From Saccharibacter sp. 17.LH.SD (GTDB lineage Bacteria; Pseudomonadota; Alphaproteobacteria; Acetobacterales; Acetobacteraceae): 64,000 nt of DNA. Below the pieces are notes generated by a model. The model saw only the letters and a program-made list of their open reading frames with translations, was not told the DNA's origin and did not search any database. The DNA lies in the NCBI RefSeq assembly GCF_009834805.1, contig NZ_WVHO01000009.1, forward strand, positions 643,445 through 707,444, written 5' to 3'. Of this stretch, positions 1-10,759 are shown piece by piece; position 1 is the first letter of the stretch; every line of letters starts with the position of its first letter. A program made the position numbers and the translations under genes.

Positions 1-1775
1 TTGATGGCGTTGTGCGTGGTATCGGTGGGTATGGGAACTGCATTGGCGTACCAACCGTTGGCGGGGAAGTAAATTTCCATCCATCGTTTAATGGAAATCC
101 CCTCGTCAATGCCATGACCGTTGGGATTGCACAGAAGGACCGTATCTTCCTCTCCGCTGCCGCTGGCGTGGGAAATCCCGTTGTGTATGTCGGCTCTAAG
201 ACAGGGCGCGATGGTATCCATGGTGCGACCATGTCCTCTGCTGAGTTTGATGAAGAATCAAGCTCCAAGCGGCCGACGGTCCAGGTTGGAGACCCCTTTA
301 CGGAGAAGCTTCTGGTAGAGGCTTGTCTTGAGTTGATGGCGACTGATGCGGTCATTTCGATCCAAGATATGGGGGCTGCCGGTCTGACGTCGTCTGCTGT
401 TGAGATGGCGAGCAAGGGAGAGGTTGGGATTGATCTTGATCTTGACCATGTGCCGCAGCGTGAAGCGAATATGTTGGCTTATGAGATGATGCTCTCAGAA
501 AGCCAGGAACGTATGCTGATGGTGCTGCGCCCTGATCGCACAGAGGTGGCGCGCAAGATCTTCGAGAAATGGGAACTGGATTTCGCTATTGTTGGTCATC
601 TGACTGATAGTGGGCGGATTACGGTGCGCCATAATGGGAGAGTAGAAGCTGATATTCCGCTGGGACCATTGGCAGATGAAGCTCCTGTTTATGATCGACC
701 AACAGTGTATGAAGAACCTCCTGCGCTTTTAACGGCACCTTCTGATCCAGCAGGAATTGAAGGGGCTTTACGCACTCTGATTGCCTCACCAGATCTCGCC
801 TCACGTGCATGGATTTGGAACCAGTATGACAGTAGCGTTGGTGGCCAGACGTTAAAACATCCTGGTGCTGCTGATGCTGCTATTATTCGTGTTGAGGGAA
901 CAAAACGTGGGCTTGCGATGACCACGGATTGTACGCCGCGTTATGGCCAAGCTGACCCTTATGTGGGTGGATTGCAGGCGGTTGTTGAGGCCTGGCGCAA
1001 TCTGACAGCGACAGGCGCCAAGCCCTTGGCGATGACCGATAACCTTAATTTCGGCAGCCCAGAAAATCCGCGTATTATGGGGCAATTCGTCCGGGTGATT
1101 AAAGGGCTCGGGGACGCTGGTCGCGCATTAGACTTCCCAATTGTGAGCGGGAATGTTTCTCTTTATAACGAGACACGTTCTGACACGGGGTTAACGACGG
1201 CTATTCAACCTTCTCCTGTTATTGGTGGGGTGGGTGTTCTCGACGATATTGCAACAGCTGTTGGGATGGCGATGCCTGAACAAGGTGAGCTTTTGCTGAT
1301 TGGTGAAACCTGGGGCGAGCTTGGCCAGTCTCTGTGGTTGCGCGAGGTTTGTGGGCGTGAAGAAGGCGCTCCACCACGCGTGGATCTTGCCGCAGAAAAG
1401 CGCAATGGCGACTTTATTCGTGAACATATCCAGAAGGGTGTTGTTGCGGCATGTCATGATGTTTCTGACGGTGGACTTCTTGTTGCAGTGGCTGAAATGG
1501 CCATGGTCAGTGGTGTTGGATGCCGTTTGGAAGCGAATCCAAGCGGAGTATCTCCGCATGCTTATTGGTTTGGAGAGGATCAAGCCCGTTATGTCGTTGC
1601 GACAACACAGGCGGATCATCTCCTAAAAGCCGCAGAAGATGCAGGGGTGCCGGTGCGTCGCCTTGGCCAGATTGGTGGTGAGCAGATTCACATCCCAGTC
1701 GGAATGCAGCTTGACGTGAAGGAGCTTCGTGAGCTTAACAGCGCGTTCTTTCCAGATTTGATGGGAGAAGGCTGA
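1..1775 (+). CDS. purL: phosphoribosylformylglycinamidine synthase subunit PurL (5' partial)
   Basis: PurL makes formylglycinamidine ribonucleotide from FGAR, ATP and glutamine-derived ammonia in cytosolic purine synthesis. The frame is open to the left edge of the window (codons D-G-V-V precede [11 protein letters not shown]), so the GTG at 12 is not the true start. About 590 residues are present; small PurL proteins are usually near 740, so roughly 150 are missing. Visible family features are the [15 protein letters not shown] segment, the [11 protein letters not shown] segment and the late [15 protein letters not shown] segment of the second AIRS-like half. bolA follows after 2 bases, so the two are probably cotranscribed. 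Confidence 0.96.
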   Translation, partial: DGVVRGIGGYGNCIGVPTVGGEVNFHPSFNGNPLVNAMTVGIAQKDRIFLSAAAGVGNPVVYVGSKTGRDGIHGATMSSAEFDEESSSKRPTVQVGDPFTEKLLVEACLELMATDAVISIQDMGAAGLTSSAVEMASKGEVGIDLDLDHVPQREANMLAYEMMLSESQERMLMVLRPDRTEVARKIFEKWELDFAIVGHLTDSGRITVRHNGRVEADIPLGPLADEAPVYDRPTVYEEPPALLTAPSDPAGIEGALRTLIASPDLASRAWIWNQYDSSVGGQTLKHPGAADAAIIRVEGTKRGLAMTTDCTPRYGQADPYVGGLQAVVEAWRNLTATGAKPLAMTDNLNFGSPENPRIMGQFVRVIKGLGDAGRALDFPIVSGNVSLYNETRSDTGLTTAIQPSPVIGGVGVLDDIATAVGMAMPEQGELLLIGETWGELGQSLWLREVCGREEGAPPRVDLAAEKRNGDFIREHIQKGVVAACHDVSDGGLLVAVAEMAMVSGVGCRLEANPSGVSPHAYWFGEDQARYVVATTQADHLLKAAEDAGVPVRRLGQIGGEQIHIPVGMQLDVKELRELNSAFFPDLMGEG

Positions 1776-1777
1776 TT

Positions 1778-2008
1778 ATGCCCATGTCAGCGACTGAGAT
1801 TGAGCGTACCATCCGTGAAGCTTTTCCTGATGCGCAGATTACAGTGCAGGATTTAGCAGGGGATGGCGATCACTATGCGTGCGAAGTAGTGAGTGAATCC
1901 TTCCGTGGTGTACCGCGTGTTCGGCAGCACCAAATGGTTTATAATGCTTTTGGAGGGCGTGTTGGTACAGAGCTCCATGCGCTCGCTGTGAAGACACGAA
2001 CCCCTTGA
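1778..2008 (+). CDS. bolA: BolA family protein
   Basis: A 76-residue protein with the single BolA domain: an N-terminal helix (IERTIREAFPDA), then VQDLAGDGDHYACEVVS, then RVRQHQMVYNAFGG. BolA proteins pair with monothiol glutaredoxins and share a [2Fe-2S] cluster; a CGFS glutaredoxin gene lies just downstream, which supports such a pairing. The ATG at 1778 has GAGAAGG about 7 bases upstream, inside the end of purL. Length is normal for the short BolA type. Confidence 0.93.
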   Translation: MPMSATEIERTIREAFPDAQITVQDLAGDGDHYACEVVSESFRGVPRVRQHQMVYNAFGGRVGTELHALAVKTRTP

Positions 2009-2122
2009 AAATGAGAAAGCGGCACGGCCTGGGACTTGACTTTGGTTGTGTCGCTTCCATGTTCAGAAAACAGCCCTCATACGTGCTCGATCAGCTTAGA
2101 GCACAGTAAGGAATTTAGTTGA

Positions 2123-2458
2123 ATGAGTGATTCGGTTTTTCAGACCATTCAGAACATGATTGATACCCATCCTGTCATGCTCTTCATGAAGGGAGATAAG
2201 CTTTTCCCTCAATGTGGGTTTTCCGCACGTGTTGTGCAGATTCTCACACATTTAGATACTCCTTTTGAAACAGCAAACGTCCTAGAAAGCCCTGAGCTAC
2301 GTCAGGGAATCAAAGATTTTTCTCAGTGGCCGACCGTTCCTCAGCTTTATGTCAAAGGTGAGTTCATTGGCGGATGTGATATCGTCACTGATATGTATCA
2401 GAGCGGTGAATTAGAGACTCTTTTGGTTGAAAAGGGTATTGTAAAAGCCTCTGACTAA
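2123..2458 (+). CDS. grxD: monothiol glutaredoxin, Grx4/GrxD type
   Basis: A 111-residue single-domain monothiol glutaredoxin. It shows the CGFS active site (residues 32-35, in [10 protein letters not shown]), the preceding MLFMKGDK strand, the WPTVPQLYV cis-proline segment and GGCDIV, which binds glutathione. The family carries and transfers [2Fe-2S] clusters in the cytosol, commonly with BolA, encoded 115 bases upstream. The ATG has AAGGA about 9 bases upstream. A hairpin with a T-run follows at 2476-2508. Confidence 0.95.
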   Translation: MSDSVFQTIQNMIDTHPVMLFMKGDKLFPQCGFSARVVQILTHLDTPFETANVLESPELRQGIKDFSQWPTVPQLYVKGEFIGGCDIVTDMYQSGELETLLVEKGIVKASD

Positions 2459-2475
2459 TATTTCAGAGCGTTGGG

Positions 2476-2508
2476 AAGGGGTATACCTATAAGGATGCCC
2501 CTTTTTTT
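2476..2508 (+). terminator. Rho-independent terminator after grxD
   Basis: Arms AAGGGGTAT and ATGCCCCTT flank a 10-base loop, and T7 follows the GC-rich part of the stem. It sits 18 bases after the grxD stop and closes the purL-bolA-grxD stretch. Confidence 0.8.
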
Positions 2509-2616
2509 ATTGGTTACGGTTTTTATCTCTGTCCTTCTGCGGAAAATCCTGTTTTTATGTCCTATCATTAAAGATAACGGGCCGAGCTTAGTTGCTATAC
2601 CGCTGGAGAATATTAC

Positions 2617-2934
2617 ATGGTGCGTCGCTTAAAGGGTAAACTTGTTCTTGGAATGATTGGGGCGAGTTGTCTGATGGGGTCTTCTGCTCATGCAGATCGT
2701 GTTTTAACGGACTATGAAGCGCGTAAGTTGACATTCAGCGCCCTTATTGCGCCACCTGTTCGGCATCATCATGTTGCGCGTTCTTACCTGGCTCGTTTGC
2801 ATTCACACGCGTCGCATCCGGTTCGTCTTGCAAGCAACAGGGTAGCGCATCACGGGATGGTTGTCAGGAACGTAACGTATCGTGGCCATGTCGTATCGCC
2901 ACATAGCCGGAATACCCATCACCGTCACGGTTGA
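2617..2934 (+). CDS. small secreted histidine-rich protein, function unknown
   Basis: 105 residues. The start is basic (MVRRLKGK), followed by a hydrophobic stretch (LVLGMIGASCLMG) and a likely signal peptidase site at SSAHA-D around residue 26. The mature part is rich in His, Arg and Ser, with HHH and HHRHG-like runs at the end, and has no domain I recognise. Histidine content might mean metal binding, but that is inference. GGAGA stands about 7 bases before the ATG. Its stop lies 3 bases from the end of the convergent yraN. Confidence 0.65.
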   Translation: MVRRLKGKLVLGMIGASCLMGSSAHADRVLTDYEARKLTFSALIAPPVRHHHVARSYLARLHSHASHPVRLASNRVAHHGMVVRNVTYRGHVVSPHSRNTHHRHG

Positions 2935-2937
2935 GTT

Positions 2938-4358
<1,421 letters not shown>

Positions 4359-4367
4359 CTAGAAAAT

Positions 4368-5810
4368 TTACATATTCTGGTGGAGCTTACTGTGACGGCG
4401 GCTATAGCCAAAATAAATCACGGCACCAATGATGAGCCAAATAATCAAACGCAACCATGTGACGATATCCATAGATAGCATAACGATGGTGCAAGAGATG
4501 GCGCCAAGAGCAGGAATAATTATGCCTTTTCCTGGTACACGGAAGCGGCGAGGCGCATCAGGGGCTCTCCAGCGAAGAACCATGACACCAACGCATACGA
4601 TAACAAAGGCGAGCAGCGTGCCAATAGAGGTCATCGCGCCGAGCATGCTGATAGGGAAACAAGCGGCGAGAAAGGAGCTCATTATTGCGGTTAAAATATG
4701 TGAAGACCATGGTGTTTTACGGGTTGGATGAAGCTTAGCAAAAATGGAGGGGATAAGCCCATCATGCGACATTGCCATGGCAACACGACTTTGACCCAGC
4801 AACATGCCGTAAATAACGGACATATAGCCTAGAGCAATTCCCAATTTGATGAGAGCGGATAGCGTTGGCATATGAATGCTATCCATCACGGTGGCTACGG
4901 GGTTTGGATCATTAGCAAGGTCATGATAATTGACGACGCCGACTAAGACCGATGAAAAGACGACATAAATAACGGCACAGATAAGAAGGCTTCCGACGAG
5001 GCTGAAAGGAAGGTCTCGTTGGGGAGAGTGTGAATCTTGTGCGGCGGTTGAAACGGTATCAAAGCCAACATAGGCAAAAAAGATCATGCTGGCTGCTTGC
5101 ATGACGCCACTAAAGCCGAAGTGACCAAACTCTCCTGTATTTTTGGGCATAAAGGGGTGAAAATTGGCCATATTGACGTGCGGAATACATACAGCGATCA
5201 CAACAGCTACGATCAAGAGCTTGATAGCAACGATCGCTGCATTGATTTTGCTTGATTCCCCCGTGCTGCGCATCAAAAGCGCTGTAACGATCCAGATGAT
5301 GAAAACACTTGGCGCGTTAAACCACGCATGTACCACTGTCCCATCCGCTAACGTAACGGGTGTCATAGGCGGGGCGAGGAGGCGTGGGTCTAGAGTAATC
5401 CCCCATCCTCGTAGGAGAGAGAAAAAATAACCTGACCAACTGGAGGCAACGGTTGCGGCAGCAACGGTATATTCTAGGATGAGATCCCAACCGATAATCC
5501 ATGCGACAATCTCGCCCATGGAGCTATAGGCATAGGAATAGGCTGACCCTGCAACAGGGAGCATCCCAGCGAGTTCGGCATAACACAAGCCTGCAAACCC
5601 ACAGGCAATGGCAGCGATTAAAAATGAAATGACAACGGCAGGGCCCGCATGTTGCCCGGCGGCAACGCCTGTGAGGGAGAAAAGCCCAGCGCCAACCGTG
5701 ACGCCAATACCAAGGGCCATAAGCTGCCAGGGCCCCATAACGCGTTTTAAATGAGAAGGTTTTTGACGTTCTTCGACAATAGGTTTGATTCGTAAAAAGG
5801 ATGTGGCCAT
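4368..5810 (-). CDS. APC superfamily amino acid permease, paralogue 4
   Basis: 480 residues, about 12 membrane helices, of the cationic amino acid transporter/YfnA type. The N-terminal half holds the characteristic GIGVTVGAGLFSLTGVAAGQHAG stretch (unwound helix 1) and CGFAGLCYAELAGMLPVAGSAYSYAY. It is the last of four tandem paralogues, all on the minus strand, that are alike along the whole length. A 161-base gap separates it from paralogue 3, so it may also have its own promoter. Substrate cannot be told from sequence alone. Confidence 0.92.
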   Translation of the reverse strand: MATSFLRIKPIVEERQKPSHLKRVMGPWQLMALGIGVTVGAGLFSLTGVAAGQHAGPAVVISFLIAAIACGFAGLCYAELAGMLPVAGSAYSYAYSSMGEIVAWIIGWDLILEYTVAAATVASSWSGYFFSLLRGWGITLDPRLLAPPMTPVTLADGTVVHAWFNAPSVFIIWIVTALLMRSTGESSKINAAIVAIKLLIVAVVIAVCIPHVNMANFHPFMPKNTGEFGHFGFSGVMQAASMIFFAYVGFDTVSTAAQDSHSPQRDLPFSLVGSLLICAVIYVVFSSVLVGVVNYHDLANDPNPVATVMDSIHMPTLSALIKLGIALGYMSVIYGMLLGQSRVAMAMSHDGLIPSIFAKLHPTRKTPWSSHILTAIMSSFLAACFPISMLGAMTSIGTLLAFVIVCVGVMVLRWRAPDAPRRFRVPGKGIIIPALGAISCTIVMLSMDIVTWLRLIIWLIIGAVIYFGYSRRHSKLHQNM

Positions 5811-5915
5811 AGGGCTGTCTCCACCAGAAGGAAATCTAAAAAGACATAATCAAATGCAAACGAGGCATGTCAGGTAACACTCTGACGCATAATACCATTT
5901 TTGTGAAATATTTTT

Positions 5916-5939
5916 TTCCTCTCCATACAAGGAGAGGAA
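5916..5939. repeat. perfect 9-bp stem-loop between permease genes
   Basis: TTCCTCTCC and GGAGAGGAA form a perfect stem with a 6-base loop in the 161-base gap between paralogues 3 and 4. Read on the minus strand (the direction of the genes) it is followed by A residues, not T, so it is not a classical terminator. It could stabilise or divide the permease transcript. Confidence 0.5.
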
Positions 5940-5971
5940 CGGTAGAAAATAACTCGGGGAGGGGAACTGCC

Positions 5972-7423
5972 TTATTCGGAGGTGGAGGAGGTATTTAATG
6001 TGCTGCGGTGAATGCCGTAGCAAAAATAGATGATAATCCCGATCACAAGCCAGCAGATGAGGCGGATCCAGGTTGTAATATCCAATGATGCGATGACGAC
6101 ACCACAAGAGAGTATGCCAAGGAGCGGGATGGCGAAAGCACCGCCAGGCATGCGAAAACGACGTTGTGCGTTAGGCGCTTTAAACCGTAGAATCATGACA
6201 CCTGCACAGACAATAATGAAAGCAAGCAGGGTGCCGATAGAGGTCATTGCCCCTAATATATCAATGGGGAGACAGGCGGAGAGGAGACTGCCCACAATAG
6301 CTGTGATGATGTGAGAGATCCAAGGCGTTTTAGAGCGTGGATTGAGGCGTTTAAAATAATCGGGCAGGAGGCCATCTTGAGCCATAGCGAGTGAAACACG
6401 GCTTTGCCCCATGAGAAGCCCATAAATAACGGATAGATAACCGATGGTAATGCCTAGCTTAATGATGCTCGAAAACCATGGGAGATGAAGCGTATCAATC
6501 ACCGTGGCCACGGGGTTGGGGTCGTGTGCCATATGGTGATAATTGACCATGCCGACGATAACGAATGAGAAAATTGCATAGATAGCAGCGCAAATCGCCA
6601 AGCTGCCTAAAATGCCGACAGGAATGTTCTTTTGAGGGTTTTCGCTATCTTGTGCGGCTGTTGAGACAATATCAAAGCCGATATAGGCAAAGAAAATCAT
6701 TCCTGCGGCGCGCATGACACCACTAAAACCAAAATGGCCAAATTCTCCTGTATTGGGTGGAATAAGCGGATGAAAATTAGCCATGCCGATATGGGGAATG
6801 CAGATAATGGTTACGCTTGCGATAATGAGGAGTTTCAAAGCAACAATCACAGCATTGATCTTGCTGGACTCACGAGTGCCGCGCATAAGGAGCAGCGTAA
6901 CAGCGAATATGATAAAGATGCTGGGGAGATTGAACCATGCGTGGGTCTGATGCCCATCAGGCATTGTCACGAGTGTTGAGGGCGCAGCAAGTAAGCGAGG
7001 GTCGATAAAAATGCCCCAACCTTGCAACAAAGATGTAAAATAGCCGGACCAACTGGAGGCAACGGCCGAGGCATTCACTGTATATTCTAAGATAAGGTCC
7101 CAACCGATAATCCAAGCGACAATCTCGCCCATGGCGGTATAGGCGTAGGTGTAAGCTGAACCAGCCGTTGGCATCATACCAGCAAGCTCAGCATAGCATA
7201 AGCCAGCAAAAGCGCAGGCAAGAGCCGCAATGACAAAAGAGATAACAACGGCAGGGCCAGCATATTGGCCAGCGGCAACGCCCGTGATGGAGAAAAGCCC
7301 AGCGCCAATGGTCACACCAATACCGAGAGCAATAAGCTGCCACGGTCCTAAAACACGTCGTAATTCTGTTTGCTTCGGGGTATTCGATGTGATCGGTTTG
7401 GTGCGCCATATAGGCATGGTCAT
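5972..7423 (-). CDS. APC superfamily amino acid permease, paralogue 3
   Basis: 483 residues with the same 12-helix layout as its neighbours: GIGVTIGAGLFSITGVAAGQYAG near residue 35, FAGLCYAELAGMMPTAGSAYTYAY near residue 75, AWIIGWDLILEYTV, and the FFAYIGFDIVSTAAQD segment in the middle. It starts 45 bases after paralogue 2 ends and is likely in one operon with paralogues 1 and 2. The N-terminus (MTMPIWRTKPI) is nearly the same as in paralogues 1 and 2 and differs from paralogue 4. Confidence 0.92.
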   Translation of the reverse strand: MTMPIWRTKPITSNTPKQTELRRVLGPWQLIALGIGVTIGAGLFSITGVAAGQYAGPAVVISFVIAALACAFAGLCYAELAGMMPTAGSAYTYAYTAMGEIVAWIIGWDLILEYTVNASAVASSWSGYFTSLLQGWGIFIDPRLLAAPSTLVTMPDGHQTHAWFNLPSIFIIFAVTLLLMRGTRESSKINAVIVALKLLIIASVTIICIPHIGMANFHPLIPPNTGEFGHFGFSGVMRAAGMIFFAYIGFDIVSTAAQDSENPQKNIPVGILGSLAICAAIYAIFSFVIVGMVNYHHMAHDPNPVATVIDTLHLPWFSSIIKLGITIGYLSVIYGLLMGQSRVSLAMAQDGLLPDYFKRLNPRSKTPWISHIITAIVGSLLSACLPIDILGAMTSIGTLLAFIIVCAGVMILRFKAPNAQRRFRMPGGAFAIPLLGILSCGVVIASLDITTWIRLICWLVIGIIIYFCYGIHRSTLNTSSTSE

Positions 7424-7468
7424 CGTGTCATCTCCATGATGGTTTATTGGAGGGTTTGGATGTAGGCA

Positions 7469-8920
7469 TTAGTGCTGAGAGCGGGTTTTTCTCAAAAGAC
7501 TATGGCGTACGCTATAGGTGAAATAGATCACAAAGCCGAGTGCGAGCCAGAGGATAAGCCGCAGCCATGTGACATGCCCCATTGAAAGCATAACGCTCCC
7601 ACACGCAAGGATGCCTAAACAGGGAATAAGAAAATTTCCACCAGGCACACGAAAATGACGTGGGGCGTGAGGGGCTTTATAGCGTAGCGCCGTAACACCT
7701 ATGCAGACGATGATGAAAGCAAGGAGTGTCCCGATAGAAGCCATATCGGCTAAGAGGCCGATCGGCAGGCAAGCCGCCATGAGTGAACTCACAATAAATG
7801 TCATTAGATGCGTTATATTTGGCGTTGAGGAGCGTTTCCCTAAGCGGCCTAGTAGGGAGGGTAATAGACCGTCATGCGACATAGTCATGACGATACGGCT
7901 TTGTCCCATGAGAAGACCATAGATGACCGCAATATAGCCAAGAGTAATCCCCATTTTGACGACGGAACCAAGCCAAGGCACATGCACAGCATCCATTGCT
8001 GTGGCGACAGGGCTTGGATCATTTGCAAGCTTATGGAAGTCTACCACTCCGACTAAGACAGCGGAAAAGATGACGTATATAATCGCACAGATGGTCTGGC
8101 TACCTAGAATGCACAGGGGCATCGTGCGCTGAGGGTTCTTAGTATCTTGCGCTGCTGTTGAAACGATGTCGAAGCCGATATAGGCCATGAAGGCCAGTCC
8201 TGCGGCGCGCATCACACCGCTAAAGCCAAACTGACCAAATTGTCCCTGATTTTGGGGGATAAAAGGATGGAAATGGGCGCGCTGTATAAAAGGAATACAC
8301 GCAATAATCATCCCGCTAATGACAAGGACTTTGATCAACACAACAATGGTGTTGATACGGGATGATTCACTCATACCACGCATAAGCAGAGCGGTAACAA
8401 GACCAATAATGACAATGCTTGGCGCATTAAACCAAGCATGAGCCATAGTGCCATCAGGCATTGTTACGGGAGTGAGTGGAGGGGCGAGGAGGCGCGGGTC
8501 TAGCTTGATCCCCCAGTCATGCAGAAGCGAGGTAACATAGCCGGACCAACTGGAAGCAACGGCGGCGGCCCCGACGGTGTATTCTAAAATGAGGTCCCAG
8601 CCGATAATCCAGGCGACGCCTTCGCCTAAGCCAGCATAGGCGTAGGAATAAGCTGACCCGCCTGTCGGGATCATGCCAGCAAGTTCAGCATAGCATAAGC
8701 CAGCAAAGCTTGCGGCGATGGCGGCGATGAGAAAGGAAAGCGTTACCGCTGGGCCGGCATGTTGACCAGCGGCAATGCCGGTTAATGAAAAAAGACCTGC
8801 GCCGATCGTAACACCAACGCCCATGGCAATGAGTTGCCATGGGCCGAAGACACGTTTGAGCTCAGATTTTGGGTTACTCTCTGAAGAGACAGGTTTTGTG
8901 CGCCAAAGAGGCGAAGTCAT
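7469..8920 (-). CDS. APC superfamily amino acid permease, paralogue 2
   Basis: 483 residues. Family landmarks are GVGVTIGAGLFSLTGIAAGQHAG, FAGLCYAELAGMIPTGGSAYSYAYAGLGEG and FMAYIGFDIVSTAAQD. The GLGEG segment is shared only with paralogue 1 (8942-10399), so these two are the closest pair and probably arose by the most recent duplication. The genes are 21 bases apart. It is an inner-membrane transporter of unknown substrate. Confidence 0.92.
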   Translation of the reverse strand: MTSPLWRTKPVSSESNPKSELKRVFGPWQLIAMGVGVTIGAGLFSLTGIAAGQHAGPAVTLSFLIAAIAASFAGLCYAELAGMIPTGGSAYSYAYAGLGEGVAWIIGWDLILEYTVGAAAVASSWSGYVTSLLHDWGIKLDPRLLAPPLTPVTMPDGTMAHAWFNAPSIVIIGLVTALLMRGMSESSRINTIVVLIKVLVISGMIIACIPFIQRAHFHPFIPQNQGQFGQFGFSGVMRAAGLAFMAYIGFDIVSTAAQDTKNPQRTMPLCILGSQTICAIIYVIFSAVLVGVVDFHKLANDPSPVATAMDAVHVPWLGSVVKMGITLGYIAVIYGLLMGQSRIVMTMSHDGLLPSLLGRLGKRSSTPNITHLMTFIVSSLMAACLPIGLLADMASIGTLLAFIIVCIGVTALRYKAPHAPRHFRVPGGNFLIPCLGILACGSVMLSMGHVTWLRLILWLALGFVIYFTYSVRHSLLRKTRSQH

Positions 8921-8941
8921 GGAAAATGTCCGTTTGTGGCT

Positions 8942-10399
8942 TCAGGAATTATGACGGGAAGGCGTGTTGTGAAGGTGACTATGCTTGATGCTGTATGTGA
9001 AGTAGATCACGAGCCCCAGAACAAGCCAGATAAGAAGACGTACCCATGTCATGGTTCCGATAGAGGCCATTACAACACCGCATGAAAGAATGCCCAACGC
9101 GGGAACCAGGAATGGCCCACCAGGAACACGGAAGCGGCGTGGAACATCAGGGTTACGCAACCGCAGAGCCGTCACACCGGCACACACAATGACGAAGGCA
9201 AGAAGTGTGCCAATAGCCGTCATGGCTCCAAGCGCACCAATGGGCAAACAGGCAGCAAGAATACTGCTGGCGATAGCGGTGAGGATATGAGCGGTCCAGG
9301 GTGTTTGGCTTCGTTTGTTGAGGCGTCCAAACGCTGGAGGGATCAGGCCGTCACGCGCCATGTTAAGGGCAATGCGACTTTGGCCGATGAGAAGGCCATA
9401 CATGCCAGAGATATAGCCAAGTGTGACACCAATTTTTACGATGGCGGCAAGCCATGGCATATGCACAGTGTCCATCGCAGTGGCGACAGGGCTTGGGTCA
9501 TTGGCTAATGTGTGGAAGTCCACAACGCCAACCAGCATGGTTGAGAAGATGATATAAATGACAGCACATGCAGCAAGGCTACCAAGAATACCAATAGGCA
9601 TATTGCGTTGGGGGTCTCGGGTGTCTTGCGCGGCGGTTGAGACGATATCAATTCCGATATAAGCGAAGAAGGCCATCCCTGCCGCACGAAGGATTCCACT
9701 GGGGCCAAAATGCCCAAATTCGCCTTGGTTAGGTGGAATGAAGGGATGAAAATGGCTCAGTTGAATGAAGGGAACGCAGGCAACAACCATACTCGTGATC
9801 ACGAGGATCTTCAGCATGACAACTAACGTGTTAAACCGCGCTGATTCACTCGTGCCGCGCATGAGAAGAGCGGTAATGGCGCAAATGATGATGATACTCG
9901 GTGCATTGAACCACGCATGAGCGGTGCTACCATCGGGCATAGTAACAGGCGTGGAGGGAGGCGCGAGGAGACGTGGATCAATAATGATTCCCCATCCTCT
10001 CAGAAGTGATGCTAGATAGCTGGACCAACTAGAAGCGACAGCGGCAGCCCCAACAGTATATTCTAAGATGAGATCCCACCCAATGATCCACGCCGTGCCT
10101 TCACCGAGGCCTGCATAGGCATAGGCATAGGCGGACCCACCTGCCGGGATCATCCCAGAGAGTTCAGCGTAACATAAGCCCGCAAAGCTGGCTGCAATTG
10201 CCGCGATTAAGAAAGAAAGGGTTACCGCTGGCCCGGCATTTTGACCCGCGACAACGCCGGTAAGGGAAAAGAGGCCTGCCCCAACCGTAACACCAACCCC
10301 CATGGCAATAAGACGCCATGGGCCAAAAACGCGTTTAAGACCATCTTGTTGGTCTGTGTGAGGAGCAATGGGTTTTGTTCGCCATAGTGGCATGGACAT
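8942..10399 (-). CDS. APC superfamily amino acid permease, paralogue 1 (first of the operon)
   Basis: 485 residues with about 12 membrane helices and the same landmarks as the three downstream genes (GVGVTVGAGLFSLTGVVAGQNAG, SFAGLCYAELSGMIPAGGSAYAYAYAG, FFAYIGIDIVSTAAQD). It is promoter-proximal, with 360 bases of non-coding DNA upstream that must hold the main promoter of the cluster. The usual aromatic GFD of the mid-protein helix is GID here. Confidence 0.92.
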   Translation of the reverse strand: MSMPLWRTKPIAPHTDQQDGLKRVFGPWRLIAMGVGVTVGAGLFSLTGVVAGQNAGPAVTLSFLIAAIAASFAGLCYAELSGMIPAGGSAYAYAYAGLGEGTAWIIGWDLILEYTVGAAAVASSWSSYLASLLRGWGIIIDPRLLAPPSTPVTMPDGSTAHAWFNAPSIIIICAITALLMRGTSESARFNTLVVMLKILVITSMVVACVPFIQLSHFHPFIPPNQGEFGHFGPSGILRAAGMAFFAYIGIDIVSTAAQDTRDPQRNMPIGILGSLAACAVIYIIFSTMLVGVVDFHTLANDPSPVATAMDTVHMPWLAAIVKIGVTLGYISGMYGLLIGQSRIALNMARDGLIPPAFGRLNKRSQTPWTAHILTAIASSILAACLPIGALGAMTAIGTLLAFVIVCAGVTALRLRNPDVPRRFRVPGGPFLVPALGILSCGVVMASIGTMTWVRLLIWLVLGLVIYFTYSIKHSHLHNTPSRHNS

Positions 10400-10683
10400 C
10401 GATGGGCCTCTTAAACCTGACTATTATTCTAGAAATGAACGTAAGATGACCTCCTTATAGGGAGTGTATTCGTATAAAAGAAGGAGCTTTTCTCGTTAGA
10501 GGGTTAATAATGTGAGATGATAGGAGGGTCTATGATGAAATTTTCTTTCGTTTCCTTCGTATTGGGAGACTTTATCCTACAATATGCGGCGTTTTTTGCC
10601 TCTGACACAGTATGATATTTTTCCCATAGAGGAAGGAGTATCCATTCTCGCTAGAAGAAAGAAATTTAGTAAAAATGATTAAA

Positions 10684-10712
10684 TTGACGGAATAAGTATT
10701 GCAGCCCATAGT
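10684..10712 (+). promoter_or_regulatory. possible sigma-70 promoter for the lipase-like gene
   Basis: TTGACG at 10684-10689 and CATAGT at 10707-10712 are separated by 17 bases, about 50 bases before the start codon. The rest of the 10400-10759 gap is AT-rich and must also contain the minus-strand promoter of the permease cluster; I see no clear operator or RNA element in it. Confidence 0.35.
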
Positions 10713-10759
10713 GCGAGACTGTCTGTATTATGATTTTATTACAAGAAAGGTAGAGAGAG

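Noticed and set aside
5916..5939. Stem-loop between permeases read as a terminator
   Set aside because: In the direction of transcription it is followed by A residues, not T; kept only as a hairpin.
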